Assembly: GCF_005484985.1 (NCBI RefSeq)
Contig: NZ_CP027942.1
Span: 1,240,001 to 1,304,000 of the forward strand
Direction of reading: 5' to 3'
Source: Agrococcus sp. SGAir0287
GTDB taxonomy: Bacteria; Actinomycetota; Actinomycetes; Actinomycetales; Microbacteriaceae
Length of the DNA: 64,000 nucleotides
This document shows positions 7,816-16,137 of this stretch, piece after piece; positions within the stretch are counted from its first letter, which is position 1; each line of letters starts with the position of its first letter. Under the pieces are notes generated by a model. The model was not told the origin of the DNA. It made no database searches and was given only the letters and a program-made list of their open reading frames with translations. Position numbers and translations under genes: made by a program.

Positions 7816-8511
7816 GTGCACATCACGACGCTCGCCGCCGCCGCCTCGACCTCGTCCGACGAGCTGACCGGCGTCGCCGCCTGGGCCGTCGGCCTCATGG
7901 AGACCATCGGCGCGCCAGGGGCCGCGGTCGCGATCGCCGCGGAGAACCTGTTCCCGCCCATCCCGAGCGAGGTCATCCTGCCGCTCGCGGGCTTCACGGC
8001 GGCGCAGGGCGGGTTCACGCTCGCGGAGGCGCTCATCTGGACGACGGTCGGGTCGGTCGTCGGGGCGCTCGCCCTCTACCTCGTCGGGCGGCTGCTCGGC
8101 CACGACCGCGTGGTGTGGATCGCCGAGCGCATGCCCCTCGTGCGCGCCGACGACGTGCACAAGACCACCGCGTGGTTCCGCAGGCACGGCGGCAAGGCGG
8201 TGCTCCTCGGTCGCGTGCTGCCGATCTTCCGCAGCCTCATCTCGATCCCCGCCGGCATCGAGCGCATGCCGATCTGGAAGTTCCTCGCGCTCACCACCAT
8301 CGGGTCCGGGGTCTGGAACACCATCTTCGTCATGGCTGGCTTCGTGCTCGGGCGCAACTGGCACGCGGTCGAGCCGTATGCCGACGTGCTGCAGTGGGTC
8401 GTCGTCGCGGCTGTCGTGGTCGTGCTCGTGGTCTGGGTCGTCCGCAGGATCGCCGACGACCGCCGACGCCGCCTCGCGGGTCTCGATCCCGAGAGCGGCG
8501 AGCCGGTCTGA
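7816..8511 (+). CDS. DedA family membrane protein
   Basis: A 231-residue integral membrane protein of the DedA/VTT family, thought to be lipid flippases or proton-linked transporters that keep membrane homeostasis. Family features are the NLFPPIPSEVILPLAG motif (re-entrant helix) near the N-terminus, the VGSVVGALALYLVGRLLG helix, and the basic motif FRRHGGKAVLLGRVLPIFRS with IPAGIERMP following. A last hydrophobic helix precedes an Arg-rich cytoplasmic tail. It starts with GTG and appears leaderless. The substrate is unknown. Confidence 0.9.
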   Translation: MHITTLAAAASTSSDELTGVAAWAVGLMETIGAPGAAVAIAAENLFPPIPSEVILPLAGFTAAQGGFTLAEALIWTTVGSVVGALALYLVGRLLGHDRVVWIAERMPLVRADDVHKTTAWFRRHGGKAVLLGRVLPIFRSLISIPAGIERMPIWKFLALTTIGSGVWNTIFVMAGFVLGRNWHAVEPYADVLQWVVVAAVVVVLVVWVVRRIADDRRRRLAGLDPESGEPV

Positions 8512-8580
8512 CACGCCCGGGCTCGCGCGCATCCGCGTCGTGGGTGCGGATCGGGAATGGATGCTCGCGCACCTGAGTTG

Positions 8581-8592
8581 TTCGAATTCGAA
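8581..8592. promoter_or_regulatory. perfect palindrome TTCGAATTCGAA before yceI
   Basis: A 12-base perfect palindrome in an AT-rich patch 64 bases before the YceI start. Its position and base composition fit a MarR- or TetR-type operator; no regulator gene is adjacent. Confidence 0.45.
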
Positions 8593-8655
8593 GCAGGCGG
8601 CAACGCAGTCCGCGTCGCGCGCCGCTGCATCTCGAACCCCGGACGAGGAGTCACC

Positions 8656-9213
8656 ATGACCGACACGATCACCGCCGCGCAGATCCCCGGCTACGCCCCC
8701 GGCACGTACGCCATCGACACGAGCCACTCGACCGTGAGCTTCTCGGTGCGCCACGTCGTCGCCAAGGTCCGCGGCGTCATCGAGCACATCGAGGGCACCA
8801 TCGTGCTCGCCGACGACCCGGCCGCATCGACGGTCGAGGCGACGGTCGACCCCGCCACGATCAACACCCGCAACGCCGACCGCGACGCGCACCTGCGCTC
8901 GGGTGACTTCTTCGCCACCGACGAGCACCCGCAGTGGACCTTCCGCTCCACCGGCGCGCGCCTGGTCGGCGGCGAGTACGTCGTCGACGGCGTGATCCAG
9001 ATCCGCGGCGTCGAGCGCGAGATCTCGCTCGCGCTCGAGGTCGGCGGCTTCGGCACCGACCCCTTCGGCAACCGCCGCGTGGGCGCGACCGCGTCGTTCG
9101 TCATCAGCCGCGACGAGTACGGCATCTCGTTCAACCAGACCCTCGAGACGGGCGGCCTCATGCTCGGCGACGAGGTCAAGGTCGAGGTCGAGATCTCGGC
9201 GATCCAGCAGTAG
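8656..9213 (+). CDS. YceI family protein
   Basis: A 185-residue lipocalin-like protein of the YceI family, whose members bind polyprenoid or amphiphilic ligands. The family signatures are visible: YAIDTSHSTVSFSVRHVV at the start, then STVEATVDPATINTRNADRD, AHLRSGDFFATDEHPQWTF and a C-terminal GISFNQTLETGGLMLGDEV. No signal peptide is present, so it should be cytoplasmic, as in other actinobacterial members. ATG 8656 is preceded by GGACGAGGAG. A 12-base palindrome upstream suggests induction by a repressor-controlled signal. Confidence 0.9.
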   Translation: MTDTITAAQIPGYAPGTYAIDTSHSTVSFSVRHVVAKVRGVIEHIEGTIVLADDPAASTVEATVDPATINTRNADRDAHLRSGDFFATDEHPQWTFRSTGARLVGGEYVVDGVIQIRGVEREISLALEVGGFGTDPFGNRRVGATASFVISRDEYGISFNQTLETGGLMLGDEVKVEVEISAIQQ

Positions 9214-9216
9214 CGC

Positions 9217-9459
9217 CTACCCCTGGCGGAAGCAGTCGATCGCGTCGTCGATCGACCAGAACTCCCCCAGGGAGAGGTATCGGTGGCTCCTCGGCAGCAG
9301 CCGGCGCGCGCGGAAGCGATCGCCGTCTGCGCCGGGGAGCCGTTCGATGTGGCCGACGACGTCGCCGCTCGCGCGCGACACGCGCCACATCGACTCGTTG
9401 ACCTGCGCCATGGCGATGCCGAAGCGCGCGGGCAGATACGCGGTGCTGGTGGTGGACAT
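9217..9459 (-). CDS. uncharacterised 80-residue protein behind a candidate SOS box
   Basis: I do not recognise this family. The protein has no membrane segment, no signal peptide and no cysteine cluster; it is basic in the middle (RFRARRLLPRSHRYLSLG) and ends with FWSIDDAIDCFRQG. GAAGGAGG sits about eight bases upstream of ATG 9459, so it is probably translated. The interest is its promoter: a LexA-like palindrome at 9502-9517 contains the likely -10 of this gene, and the divergent neighbour is an SSB. A role in the DNA damage response is inferred from this context alone. Confidence 0.7.
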   Translation of the reverse strand: MSTTSTAYLPARFGIAMAQVNESMWRVSRASGDVVGHIERLPGADGDRFRARRLLPRSHRYLSLGEFWSIDDAIDCFRQG

Positions 9460-9501
9460 CCCTGCCTCCTTCGTCGATCGCCGGCCGGCCCCGGGACGCC
9501 T

Positions 9502-9517
9502 TCGAACGTACGTGCGA
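9502..9517. promoter_or_regulatory. candidate LexA/SOS box
   Basis: TCGAAC-GTAC-GTGCGA matches the actinobacterial SOS palindrome TCGAAC-N4-GTTCGA at all but one base. On the minus strand it contains TACGTT (9510-9505), a good -10 for the small gene starting at 9459. The SSB start lies 165 bases away on the other side. Confidence 0.6.
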
Positions 9518-9681
9518 CCACCGACATCGAGGCCGGCGACGGCGCGGACGGTCGCAGCGCTCCGGAGCCGCACCGCGCCTCCCGCGTCGGCGCGGGCGGA
9601 CTGCGGCTCCACAGCACGTCGCCGTCCACATCTCGACGGCCCCTGCCGGGACCCGTCGGCGGCGCAGGCGAAGGTGCTCGC

Positions 9682-10197
9682 ATGACCGATCGCATCACCA
9701 TCGAGGGCACGGCGGGCACGACCCCGCAGCTGCGCACCATCCCGTCCGGGCGCCAGGTCGCGAACCTGCGCGTCGCATCCACCCTGCGCAAGCAGGATCC
9801 GGCGACGGGCCAGTGGTCCGACGCCGGCACCAACTGGTACTCCGTCGCCGTGTGGGGCGACCTCGCGGCGCACGTCGTCGACTCCATCCGCCAGGGCGAC
9901 CCCGTGCTCGTCGTCGGGAGGCAGCGGATCGTCGCGTGGGGCGACGCCGATCGCCCGTCGACGACGGTCGAGATCGACGCGGAGGCCATCGGCCACTCGC
10001 TGCGCTTCGGCACCACGTCGTTCCAGCGCGTGTCCCGCGCCGCCGCGGACGCCGCGTCCGCGGCGCAGCCCGCTGCCGGCGGCCAGCCCGCCGTCGACGA
10101 GCAGGGATGGGCGACGCCGGGCGGCACGAGCGACGCCCACCAGTCGAGCGCGCCGCAGCCCGCCCTCGTCGGCGCCGACGTGGAGACGCCCTTCTGA
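9682..10197 (+). CDS. ssb: single-stranded DNA-binding protein (second SSB)
   Basis: A 171-residue SSB with an OB fold at residues 1-110: TIPSGRQVANLRVAST, an NWYSVAVWG strand and an AIGHSLRFGTTSF segment. A disordered Ala/Gln/Pro-rich tail follows, ending in DVETPF, a weakened version of the usual acidic DDDIPF tip that recruits repair proteins. The main replication SSB normally sits between rpsF and rpsR; this copy does not, so it is probably an accessory SsbB used in repair or DNA uptake. No clear ribosome site precedes ATG 9682. A hairpin terminator follows. Confidence 0.88.
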   Translation: MTDRITIEGTAGTTPQLRTIPSGRQVANLRVASTLRKQDPATGQWSDAGTNWYSVAVWGDLAAHVVDSIRQGDPVLVVGRQRIVAWGDADRPSTTVEIDAEAIGHSLRFGTTSFQRVSRAAADAASAAQPAAGGQPAVDEQGWATPGGTSDAHQSSAPQPALVGADVETPF

Positions 10198-10200
10198 GCT

Positions 10201-10237
10201 CCCGCGCGCCGACGTGGCAGGCGCGTCGGCGTGCGGG
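10201..10237 (+). terminator. hairpin after ssb
   Basis: Arms CCCGCGCGCCGACG (10201-10214) and CGTCGGCGTGCGGG (10224-10237) pair over 14 positions with one G-T wobble. It starts three bases after the ssb stop; there is no T-tract. Confidence 0.6.
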
Positions 10238-10329
10238 CCCGGTCGGGCGCGCTCGTGAGGCTGCCCCGCTCGGTAGGCTGCACTGGGTCGCGCCCGTGCG
10301 ACCGGGGATCCGACCGCGAAGGGAGTGCG

Positions 10330-10776
10330 ATGCGTCGTCAGGCAGCGCTGCTCGCAGCAGGGATCGTCGCGACGCTCACGCTCACGCTCGCGGGCTGCTC
10401 GGGCGACGGCGCGCCCGCGCCCTCGACGCCCGCATCCACCGCGCCGGCACCGAGCGAGGCCGACCCCTCCACGCCGCCGACGGGCGCCGCTGCGCTCGAG
10501 CAGCAGTTCGCCGACGTGCTCGCCGCCAACGACGTCGCCGGGCAGCCCGACGGCGAGGCGGTGGTCGGCGCTCTCGAGGCCGCCGGCTTCGACCCGGCCG
10601 CCATCGAGCGAGGCGAGGACGTCGACGTGCAGGGCCAGCCGGTCTTCCTCATGGCCGTGGCGGTGCGCGTCGACGGCGAGTGCTTGCTCGGCCAGGTCGG
10701 CCAGGGATCGCCGACGGTCACGATCGTGCCCGTGCTCGGCACCGGCACGTGTCTCGTGGCGCCGTACCGAGCCTGA
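10330..10776 (+). CDS. small secreted lipoprotein of unknown function
   Basis: A 148-residue protein with a lipoprotein signal peptide: basic MRRQ, a hydrophobic core and lipobox LAGC, so it should be anchored on the outer face of the membrane. A Pro/Ala/Ser/Thr-rich linker follows, then a compact domain of about 90 residues with two cysteines (GECLLGQ and GTCLVAP) that may form a disulfide. The function is unknown. A TAGGCT -10 candidate lies at about 10272, giving a leader of roughly 45-50 bases. Confidence 0.75.
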   Translation: MRRQAALLAAGIVATLTLTLAGCSGDGAPAPSTPASTAPAPSEADPSTPPTGAAALEQQFADVLAANDVAGQPDGEAVVGALEAAGFDPAAIERGEDVDVQGQPVFLMAVAVRVDGECLLGQVGQGSPTVTIVPVLGTGTCLVAPYRA

Positions 10777-10808
10777 CGCGCGCGGCATCCGAGGCCGCCG
10801 CGGGCCCG

Positions 10809-10814
10809 TAGACT
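10809..10814 (+). promoter_or_regulatory. -10 box TAGACT, probable leaderless start
   Basis: TAGACT ends seven bases before the ettA ATG at 10822. Confidence 0.5.
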
Positions 10815-10821
10815 CGTGGGC

Positions 10822-12504
10822 ATGGCCGAGTACGTGTATTCGATGGTGCGCGCCCGCAAGACGGTGGGCGACAAGGTGATCCTCGACGACGTGACCACGG
10901 CGATCCTGCCGGGCGCGAAGATCGGCGTCGTGGGTCCCAACGGCGCCGGCAAGTCGACGATCCTCAAGATCATCGCCGGGCTGGACCAGCCGTCGAACGG
11001 CGAGGCGCGGCTCTCGCCGGGCTACTCCGTCGGCATCCTCATGCAGGAGCCGGAGCTCGACGAGTCGAAGACCGTGCTCGAGAACGTCCAGGAGGCGTTC
11101 GGCACCATGCGCGGCAAGATCGACCGGTTCAACGAGATCTCCGCCGAGATGGCGAACCCCGACGCCGACTTCGACGCGCTCATGGCCGAGATGGGCACGC
11201 TGCAGGAGGAGATCGACGCGGCCGACGCGTGGGATCTCGACTCGCAGCTCGAGCAGGCGATGGACGCGCTGCGCTGCCCGCCGGGCGACTGGTCGATCGA
11301 GAACCTCTCGGGCGGCGAGCGCCGTCGCGTCGCGCTGTGCAAGCTGCTGCTCGAGAAGCCCGACCTGCTGCTGCTCGACGAGCCGACGAACCACCTCGAC
11401 GCCGAGAGCGTGCAGTGGCTCGAGCAGCACCTGGCCAAGTACCCGGGCGCCGTCATGGCCGTCACGCACGACCGGTACTTCCTCGACCACGTCGCGACGT
11501 GGATCTGCGAGGTCGACCGCGGCCGCCTCTACCCCTACGAGGGCAACTACTCGACGTACCTCGAGAAGAAGCGCGAGCGCCTCCAGGTGCAGGGCAAGAA
11601 GGACGCCAAGCTGCAGAAGCGCCTGTCGGAGGAGCTCGAGTGGGTGCGCTCGAACGCCAAGGGTCGTCAGGTGAAGTCGAAGGCCCGCCTCGCCCGCTAC
11701 GAGGAGATGGCGGCGGAGGCCGAGCGCACGCGCAAGCTCGACTTCGAGGAGATCCAGATCCCCGCGGGACCGCGCCTGGGCTCGGTCGTGCTCGAGGCGA
11801 AGGACCTGCAGAAGGGCTTCGAGGACCGCGTGCTCATCGACGGCCTCTCGTTCACGCTGCCGCGCAACGGCATCGTCGGCGTCATCGGCCCGAACGGCGT
11901 CGGCAAGTCGACGCTCTTCAAGACGATCGTCGGCCTCGAGCCGCTCGACGGCGGCGACCTGAAGATCGGCGAGACGGTGAAGATCTCGTACGTCGACCAG
12001 GGCCGCACGAACCTCGACCCCGAGAAGACGCTCTGGGAGGTCGTGTCGGACGGCCTGGACTACATCCAGGTCGGCGCGACCGAGATCCCCAGCCGCGCCT
12101 ACGTGTCGCGCTTCGGCTTCAAGGGACCGGACCAGCAGAAGAAGGCCGGCGTGCTCTCCGGCGGCGAGCGCAACCGCCTGAACCTCGCGTTGACCCTCAA
12201 GCAGGGCGGCAACCTGCTGCTGCTCGACGAGCCGACGAACGACCTCGACGTCGAGACGCTCGGCAGCCTCGAGAACGCGCTGCTCGAGTTCCCCGGCTGC
12301 GCCGTCGTCGTCACCCACGACCGGTGGTTCCTCGACCGCACCGCGACGCACATCCTGGCGTACGAGGGCACCGACGAGGATCCGTCGAACTGGTACTGGT
12401 TCGAGGGCAACTACGAGGCGTACGAGGAGAACAAGATCGAGCGCCTCGGTCCCGACGCCGCGAAGCCGCATCGCTCGACGTACCGCAAGCTCACGCGCGA
12501 CTGA
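10822..12504 (+). CDS. ettA: energy-dependent translational throttle protein EttA (ABC-F)
   Basis: A 560-residue cytoplasmic ABC-F ATPase that binds the ribosomal E site and gates the first peptide bond according to ATP/ADP level. It has two ABC domains and no membrane part: first Walker A GPNGAGKST with signature LSGGERRRVAL and Walker B LLLLDEPTNHLDAES, then an Arg/Lys-rich linker (KLQKRLSEELEWVRSNAKG) and a second set, GPNGVGKST, LSGGERNRLNLAL and LLLLDEPTNDLDVET. The length and arm/linker organisation match EttA. ATG 10822 (MAEYVYSM) is preferred to GTG 10816. Confidence 0.95.
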   Translation: MAEYVYSMVRARKTVGDKVILDDVTTAILPGAKIGVVGPNGAGKSTILKIIAGLDQPSNGEARLSPGYSVGILMQEPELDESKTVLENVQEAFGTMRGKIDRFNEISAEMANPDADFDALMAEMGTLQEEIDAADAWDLDSQLEQAMDALRCPPGDWSIENLSGGERRRVALCKLLLEKPDLLLLDEPTNHLDAESVQWLEQHLAKYPGAVMAVTHDRYFLDHVATWICEVDRGRLYPYEGNYSTYLEKKRERLQVQGKKDAKLQKRLSEELEWVRSNAKGRQVKSKARLARYEEMAAEAERTRKLDFEEIQIPAGPRLGSVVLEAKDLQKGFEDRVLIDGLSFTLPRNGIVGVIGPNGVGKSTLFKTIVGLEPLDGGDLKIGETVKISYVDQGRTNLDPEKTLWEVVSDGLDYIQVGATEIPSRAYVSRFGFKGPDQQKKAGVLSGGERNRLNLALTLKQGGNLLLLDEPTNDLDVETLGSLENALLEFPGCAVVVTHDRWFLDRTATHILAYEGTDEDPSNWYWFEGNYEAYEENKIERLGPDAAKPHRSTYRKLTRD

Positions 12505-12505
12505 C

Positions 12506-12976
12506 ATGGTCGAGCCCGCGGGTGCGCGCATGCGCGTCGCCGTGCCGATGCGCTGGCGCGACCAGGACGCGTTCCAGCACGTCAACAACTCGACGATGCT
12601 CACGATCCTCGAGGAGGCGCGCGTGCGCGCGTTCTTCCGCACGGGCGACGAGGATGCGCCAGCGACCGCCATCCTCGACCCGGGGCTCGACGCCGGCACG
12701 CTGACACTCATCGCGAGCCACCACGTCGAGTACCTCGCGCCCGTGCCGTACCGGCGGGCACCGCTCGAGGTCGACATGTGGTTCTCGCGCATCGGCGGCT
12801 CGAGCGTCGAGCTCTGCTACGAGGTGAGCGACGAGCCCGGCGGGCGCGTCGCGGTGCGTGCCGCATCGACGTTCGTCATGGTCGACGTCGACTCGGGCAG
12901 GCCGCGCAGGCTCACCGACGACGAGCGCGCCGCGTGGGAGCCCTTCGTCGGCGAGCCGCTGACGTTCCGGCGCTGA
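12506..12976 (+). CDS. acyl-CoA thioesterase (hotdog fold)
   Basis: A 156-residue 4-hydroxybenzoyl-CoA-thioesterase-type protein that hydrolyses acyl-CoA esters. The catalytic region MRWRDQDAFQHVNNSTMLTI shows the D-x-D/Q-x-x-x-HVNN pattern of the family, followed by EEARVRAFF; the beta-sheet segment HHVEYLAPVPYRR is also typical. It begins one base after the ettA stop and so shares its transcript. The acyl substrate is unknown. An internal start at ATG 12530 is possible. Confidence 0.82.
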   Translation: MVEPAGARMRVAVPMRWRDQDAFQHVNNSTMLTILEEARVRAFFRTGDEDAPATAILDPGLDAGTLTLIASHHVEYLAPVPYRRAPLEVDMWFSRIGGSSVELCYEVSDEPGGRVAVRAASTFVMVDVDSGRPRRLTDDERAAWEPFVGEPLTFRR

Positions 12977-13036
12977 CCGCGAGCGGGGCCCGGCCGCCGG
13001 TCGCTACGCTGACGAGCACCGACGGAAGGACCAGCG

Positions 13037-14563
13037 ATGACCTCCACTGCCGAGCACACGGCGCAGGCGACGACGATCGAGCCGATCCCGCATTGGATCG
13101 GCGGCGAGCGCCGCACGGCGACGGGAGGCCGCACGGCCCCCGTCTTCGACCCCGCGCTCGGCCGGCAGATCCGCGAGGTCCCGCTCGCCACCGCCGAGGA
13201 GCTCGGCGAGGCGGTCGCGATCGCGAAGGCCGCCGCTGCGGGCTGGCGCGACACGTCCGTCGCGAAGCGGCAGCAGGTCATGTTCGCGTTCCGCGAGCTC
13301 GTCGCGGCGCGCAGGCAGGAGCTCGCCGAGGTCATCACGAGCGAGCACGGCAAGGTGATCTCGGATGCGCTCGGCGAGGTCGCGCGCGGCCTCGAGGTCG
13401 TCGAGCTCGCCACGGCGTTCCCGCTGCTGACGAAGGGCGAGTTCACCGAGAACGTGTCGACCGGCGTCGACGTGTACTCGCTGCGCCAGCCGCTCGGCGT
13501 CGTCGGCATCATCTCGCCCTTCAACTTCCCCGCGATGGTGCCGCTGTGGTTCGCGCCGATCGCGATCGCGGCGGGCAACGCCGTCGTGCTCAAGCCGAGC
13601 GAGAAGGATCCGTCGGCGTCCATCCTCATCGCCGAGCTCTACCGCGAGGCGGGCCTGCCCGACGGCGTCTTCAACGTCGTCCACGGCGACAAGGAGGCCG
13701 TCGACGCGCTGCTCACGCATCCCGACGTCGCCGCCATCTCGTTCGTCGGGTCGACGCCGATCGCCCAGTACGTCTACGAGACGGCATCGCGCGAGGGCAA
13801 GCGCGTCCAGGCGCTCGGCGGCGCGAAGAACCACATGCTCGTGCTGCCCGACGCCGACCTCGACCTCACGGCCGACGCCGCGGTGAACGCCGGCTTCGGC
13901 TCGGCGGGCGAGCGCTGCATGGCGATCTCCGTCGTCGTCGCGGTCGAGTCGATCGCCGACGAGCTCGTGGAGCGCATCGCGGCGAAGATGGCAGGCATCC
14001 GCACGGGCGACGGCCGCCGGTCGTGCGACATGGGTCCGCTCATCACGCAGGTGCATCGCGACAAGGTCGCCGGCTACCTCGACGTCGCGACGGCGGACGG
14101 CGCGACGCTCGTCGTCGACGGGCGCGATGCGGAGTTCGACGGCGAGCCGGACGGGTTCTGGCTCGGTCCGACGCTCGTCGACCACGTCGACCCGTCGTCG
14201 GCCGTGTACCGCGACGAGATCTTCGGGCCCGTGCTCTCCGTGGTCCGCGTCGCCAGCTACGAGGAGGGCATGGCGCTCATCGCGGCGAACCCGTATGGCA
14301 ACGGCACCGCGATCTTCACGAACGACGGCGGCGCCGCGCGCCGCTTCCAGCACGAGGTCGAGGTCGGCATGGTCGGCGTCAACGTGCCGATCCCCGTGCC
14401 CGTCGGCTACTTCTCGTTCGGCGGCTGGAAGTCGTCGATCTTCGGCCAGGGCAAGGCCTATGGCCCCCACGGCTACCAGTTCTTCACGCGCGAGAAGGTC
14501 GTGACGAGCCGCTGGCTCGACCCGAGCCACGGCGGCCTCAACCTCGGCTTCCCGCAGAACTGA
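13037..14563 (+). CDS. mmsA: CoA-acylating methylmalonate-semialdehyde dehydrogenase
   Basis: A 508-residue aldehyde dehydrogenase that oxidises methylmalonate or malonate semialdehyde to propionyl-CoA or acetyl-CoA with NAD, in valine or inositol breakdown. It has IISPFNFPAMVPLWF, KPSEKDPSAS, FVGSTPIAQYVYE and the catalytic segment FGSAGERCMAIS with Cys294. The GERCMA motif, instead of the G-Q-x-C of ordinary ALDHs, marks the CoA-dependent subfamily. GGAAGGACC precedes ATG 13037, with TACGCT at 13006 as a -10. No other valine or inositol genes are adjacent. Confidence 0.93.
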   Translation: MTSTAEHTAQATTIEPIPHWIGGERRTATGGRTAPVFDPALGRQIREVPLATAEELGEAVAIAKAAAAGWRDTSVAKRQQVMFAFRELVAARRQELAEVITSEHGKVISDALGEVARGLEVVELATAFPLLTKGEFTENVSTGVDVYSLRQPLGVVGIISPFNFPAMVPLWFAPIAIAAGNAVVLKPSEKDPSASILIAELYREAGLPDGVFNVVHGDKEAVDALLTHPDVAAISFVGSTPIAQYVYETASREGKRVQALGGAKNHMLVLPDADLDLTADAAVNAGFGSAGERCMAISVVVAVESIADELVERIAAKMAGIRTGDGRRSCDMGPLITQVHRDKVAGYLDVATADGATLVVDGRDAEFDGEPDGFWLGPTLVDHVDPSSAVYRDEIFGPVLSVVRVASYEEGMALIAANPYGNGTAIFTNDGGAARRFQHEVEVGMVGVNVPIPVPVGYFSFGGWKSSIFGQGKAYGPHGYQFFTREKVVTSRWLDPSHGGLNLGFPQN

Positions 14564-14570
14564 CGCCGGC

Positions 14571-14609
14571 CCTCGCCCGCGCGCGCCGCGTCAGCGCTCG
14601 CGGGCGAGG
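14571..14609. terminator. hairpin between convergent genes
   Basis: Perfect 11-base arms CCTCGCCCGCG (14571-14581) and CGCGGGCGAGG (14599-14609) with a 17-base loop. The right arm lies in the last codons of the leftward acetyltransferase gene; the hairpin can stop both transcripts. Confidence 0.6.
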
Positions 14610-15166
14610 ATCGCCCAGATCTCCGTCGAGCCGAGCTCTCCGGTCGCGCCGTTGACGCCGTCCTCGAGCAGCACGGCCTCGCGGCGCATCCCCAGCCGCT
14701 CGGCGATGCGCGCCGAGGCCTGGTTCTCGTGGTCGAGCACGGCGGTCACGCGGTGCGCGCCGATCGCGAGAGCGAGGTCGAGCGCGGCCCGCCCGGCCTC
14801 GAGGGCGTAGCCGCGTCCGCGGTGCTCGGGTGCGAGGATCCAGCCGATCTCCGCCTGGCGGGCGGCGGCATCCGTCAGCTTCACGACGGTCTCGCCGACG
14901 AGCGCGCCGGCGTGCTCGATGGCGATGCCGTATGCGTCGCCGTCCTTCGCGAGCACGGGCGCCTCGGACACGCGCGCCGCCAGCTGCTGCTCGGTGAGCG
15001 GCGGACGCCACAGGTAGCGCACGGTGGCCGGATCCGACTGGTAGGCGCGGAACGCGTCGAGGTCGTGCGGCGCGAACGCGCGCAGCACGAGCCGGTCGGT
15101 GCGCAGCGGCAGCGCGGCGTCGAGGATCGCGGTCGCGGCGGCGGGGTCGATGGGCGCGACGGGCAC
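14591..15166 (-). CDS. GNAT family N-acetyltransferase (RimJ/RimL type)
   Basis: A 191-residue acetyltransferase that would move an acetyl group from acetyl-CoA to an amine or protein N-terminus. The N-terminal LRTDRLVLRAFAPHDLDAFR is typical of the RimJ/RimL subgroup, and the acetyl-CoA loop reads EIGWILAPEHRGRGYALEAG, followed by NQASARIAERLGMRREA. The GTG at 15166 is chosen: it lies two bases after the stop of tesB with GAGGG upstream. The target is unknown. Confidence 0.85.
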   Translation of the reverse strand: MPVAPIDPAAATAILDAALPLRTDRLVLRAFAPHDLDAFRAYQSDPATVRYLWRPPLTEQQLAARVSEAPVLAKDGDAYGIAIEHAGALVGETVVKLTDAAARQAEIGWILAPEHRGRGYALEAGRAALDLALAIGAHRVTAVLDHENQASARIAERLGMRREAVLLEDGVNGATGELGSTEIWAILARER

Positions 15167-15168
15167 GC

Positions 15169-16077
15169 TCAGCCCTCGCTGGGCAGGCGCACCATGCCCT
15201 CCTGCGCGACCGTCGCGACGTGCCGGCCGTCGCGATCGTGGATGCGTGCGAGCGTGAGGCCGCGACCGCCGCCGGTCGACGAGACCTCGAAGGTCATGAG
15301 CAGCCAGTCGTCGACGCGCGCCGGTCGGTGCCACCACACGGCGTGGTCGAGGCTCGCGACCTTGATGTCGCGCGACGCCCATGCGTAGCCGTGCAGGCGC
15401 AGCACGGGCTCGAGGATCGCGTAGTCGGAGAGGTAGGCGAGGGCGGCGCGATGGCTGGCGTCGTCGTCGCCGACGGGGCCGATCGCCTTGATCCACACGT
15501 GCTGCACGCCCGTGCGCGGCCTATCGCGGTCGTGCAGGTACACGGGCCCTTCGACGTGCCGCAGGTCGAACGGCCGACCGCGCGACCAGTGCTGCGCGAC
15601 GGGGTGGTCGATGCCGCCGAGCAGCTCGGCCGCCGACGGCAGCGACTCGGGGTCGGGCATGCCCTCGGGCATCGGCGTGGACGACTCCGCGCCACCGTCG
15701 TCGTGCTGGAACGACGCGATCATCGACAGGATCGGCACGCCGCCCTGGTACGCCTGCGTGCGACGCGTCGCGAACGAGCGGCCGTCGTGGATGCGGTCGA
15801 CCGAGAACGTGATGCGCTGCGAGACGTCGCCGGGGCGCAGGAAGTACCCGTGCACCGAGTGGATGCGGCGATCGTCGTCGACGGTGCGCTGCGCGGCGAC
15901 GACCGCCTGCGCCATGACCTGCCCGCCGTAGACGCGGCCGAGGGGCATCCAGTGGCTCGGCCCCGTGAAGATGTCCTCGCTCGTGCGCGCGCCGGTGTCG
16001 ACGAGGTCGAGGGTGTCGCGCAGCAGCGCCATGGGGTCGGACGGCGGCGGCGGGGGCAGGTCGGGCGCGGCGGTCAC
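15169..16077 (-). CDS. tesB: acyl-CoA thioesterase II
   Basis: A 302-residue double-hotdog thioesterase that hydrolyses medium- and long-chain acyl-CoAs. Family segments are VYGGQVMAQAVVAAQRTV, RRIHSVHGYFLRPGD and RSFATRRTQAYQGGVPILS in the first fold, then YLSDYAILEPVLRLHG and SLDHAVWWHRPARVDDWLL in the second. The second gives the Asp of the catalytic Asp-Gln-Thr/Ser triad region. GTG 16077 is chosen because TAGGCT lies seven bases upstream; ATG 16032 is an alternative. The acetyltransferase follows two bases downstream, so the two form an operon. Confidence 0.92.
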   Translation of the reverse strand: MTAAPDLPPPPPSDPMALLRDTLDLVDTGARTSEDIFTGPSHWMPLGRVYGGQVMAQAVVAAQRTVDDDRRIHSVHGYFLRPGDVSQRITFSVDRIHDGRSFATRRTQAYQGGVPILSMIASFQHDDGGAESSTPMPEGMPDPESLPSAAELLGGIDHPVAQHWSRGRPFDLRHVEGPVYLHDRDRPRTGVQHVWIKAIGPVGDDDASHRAALAYLSDYAILEPVLRLHGYAWASRDIKVASLDHAVWWHRPARVDDWLLMTFEVSSTGGGRGLTLARIHDRDGRHVATVAQEGMVRLPSEG

Positions 16078-16084
16078 GGCTGCC

Positions 16085-16090
16085 AGCCTA
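16085..16090 (-). promoter_or_regulatory. -10 box TAGGCT for tesB, probable leaderless start
   Basis: On the minus strand TAGGCT ends seven bases before GTG 16077. Confidence 0.5.
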
Positions 16091-16125
16091 GCCAGCGCCG
16101 GCGTGGTCGTCGGACGCTCGCGCCG

Positions 16126-16131
16126 TACGCT
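16126..16131 (+). promoter_or_regulatory. -10 box TACGCT, probable leaderless start
   Basis: TACGCT ends six bases before ATG 16138. It faces the tesB promoter across about 35 bases. Confidence 0.5.
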
Positions 16132-16137
16132 GGAGGC

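Noticed and set aside
8557..8655. Extended YceI start at 8557
   Set aside because: The added residues do not fit the family and the ribosome site GGACGAGGAG supports ATG 8656.
9217..12792. Leftward open frame of about 1,190 codons, and several others of 400-1,200 codons (for example 39972-43673 and 56584-59202)
   Set aside because: Shadow frames caused by very high GC. They overlap well-supported genes on the other strand or in another frame, have skewed Arg/Ala/Pro composition and no domain; only their short real segments (9217-9459 and 39972-40781) were kept.
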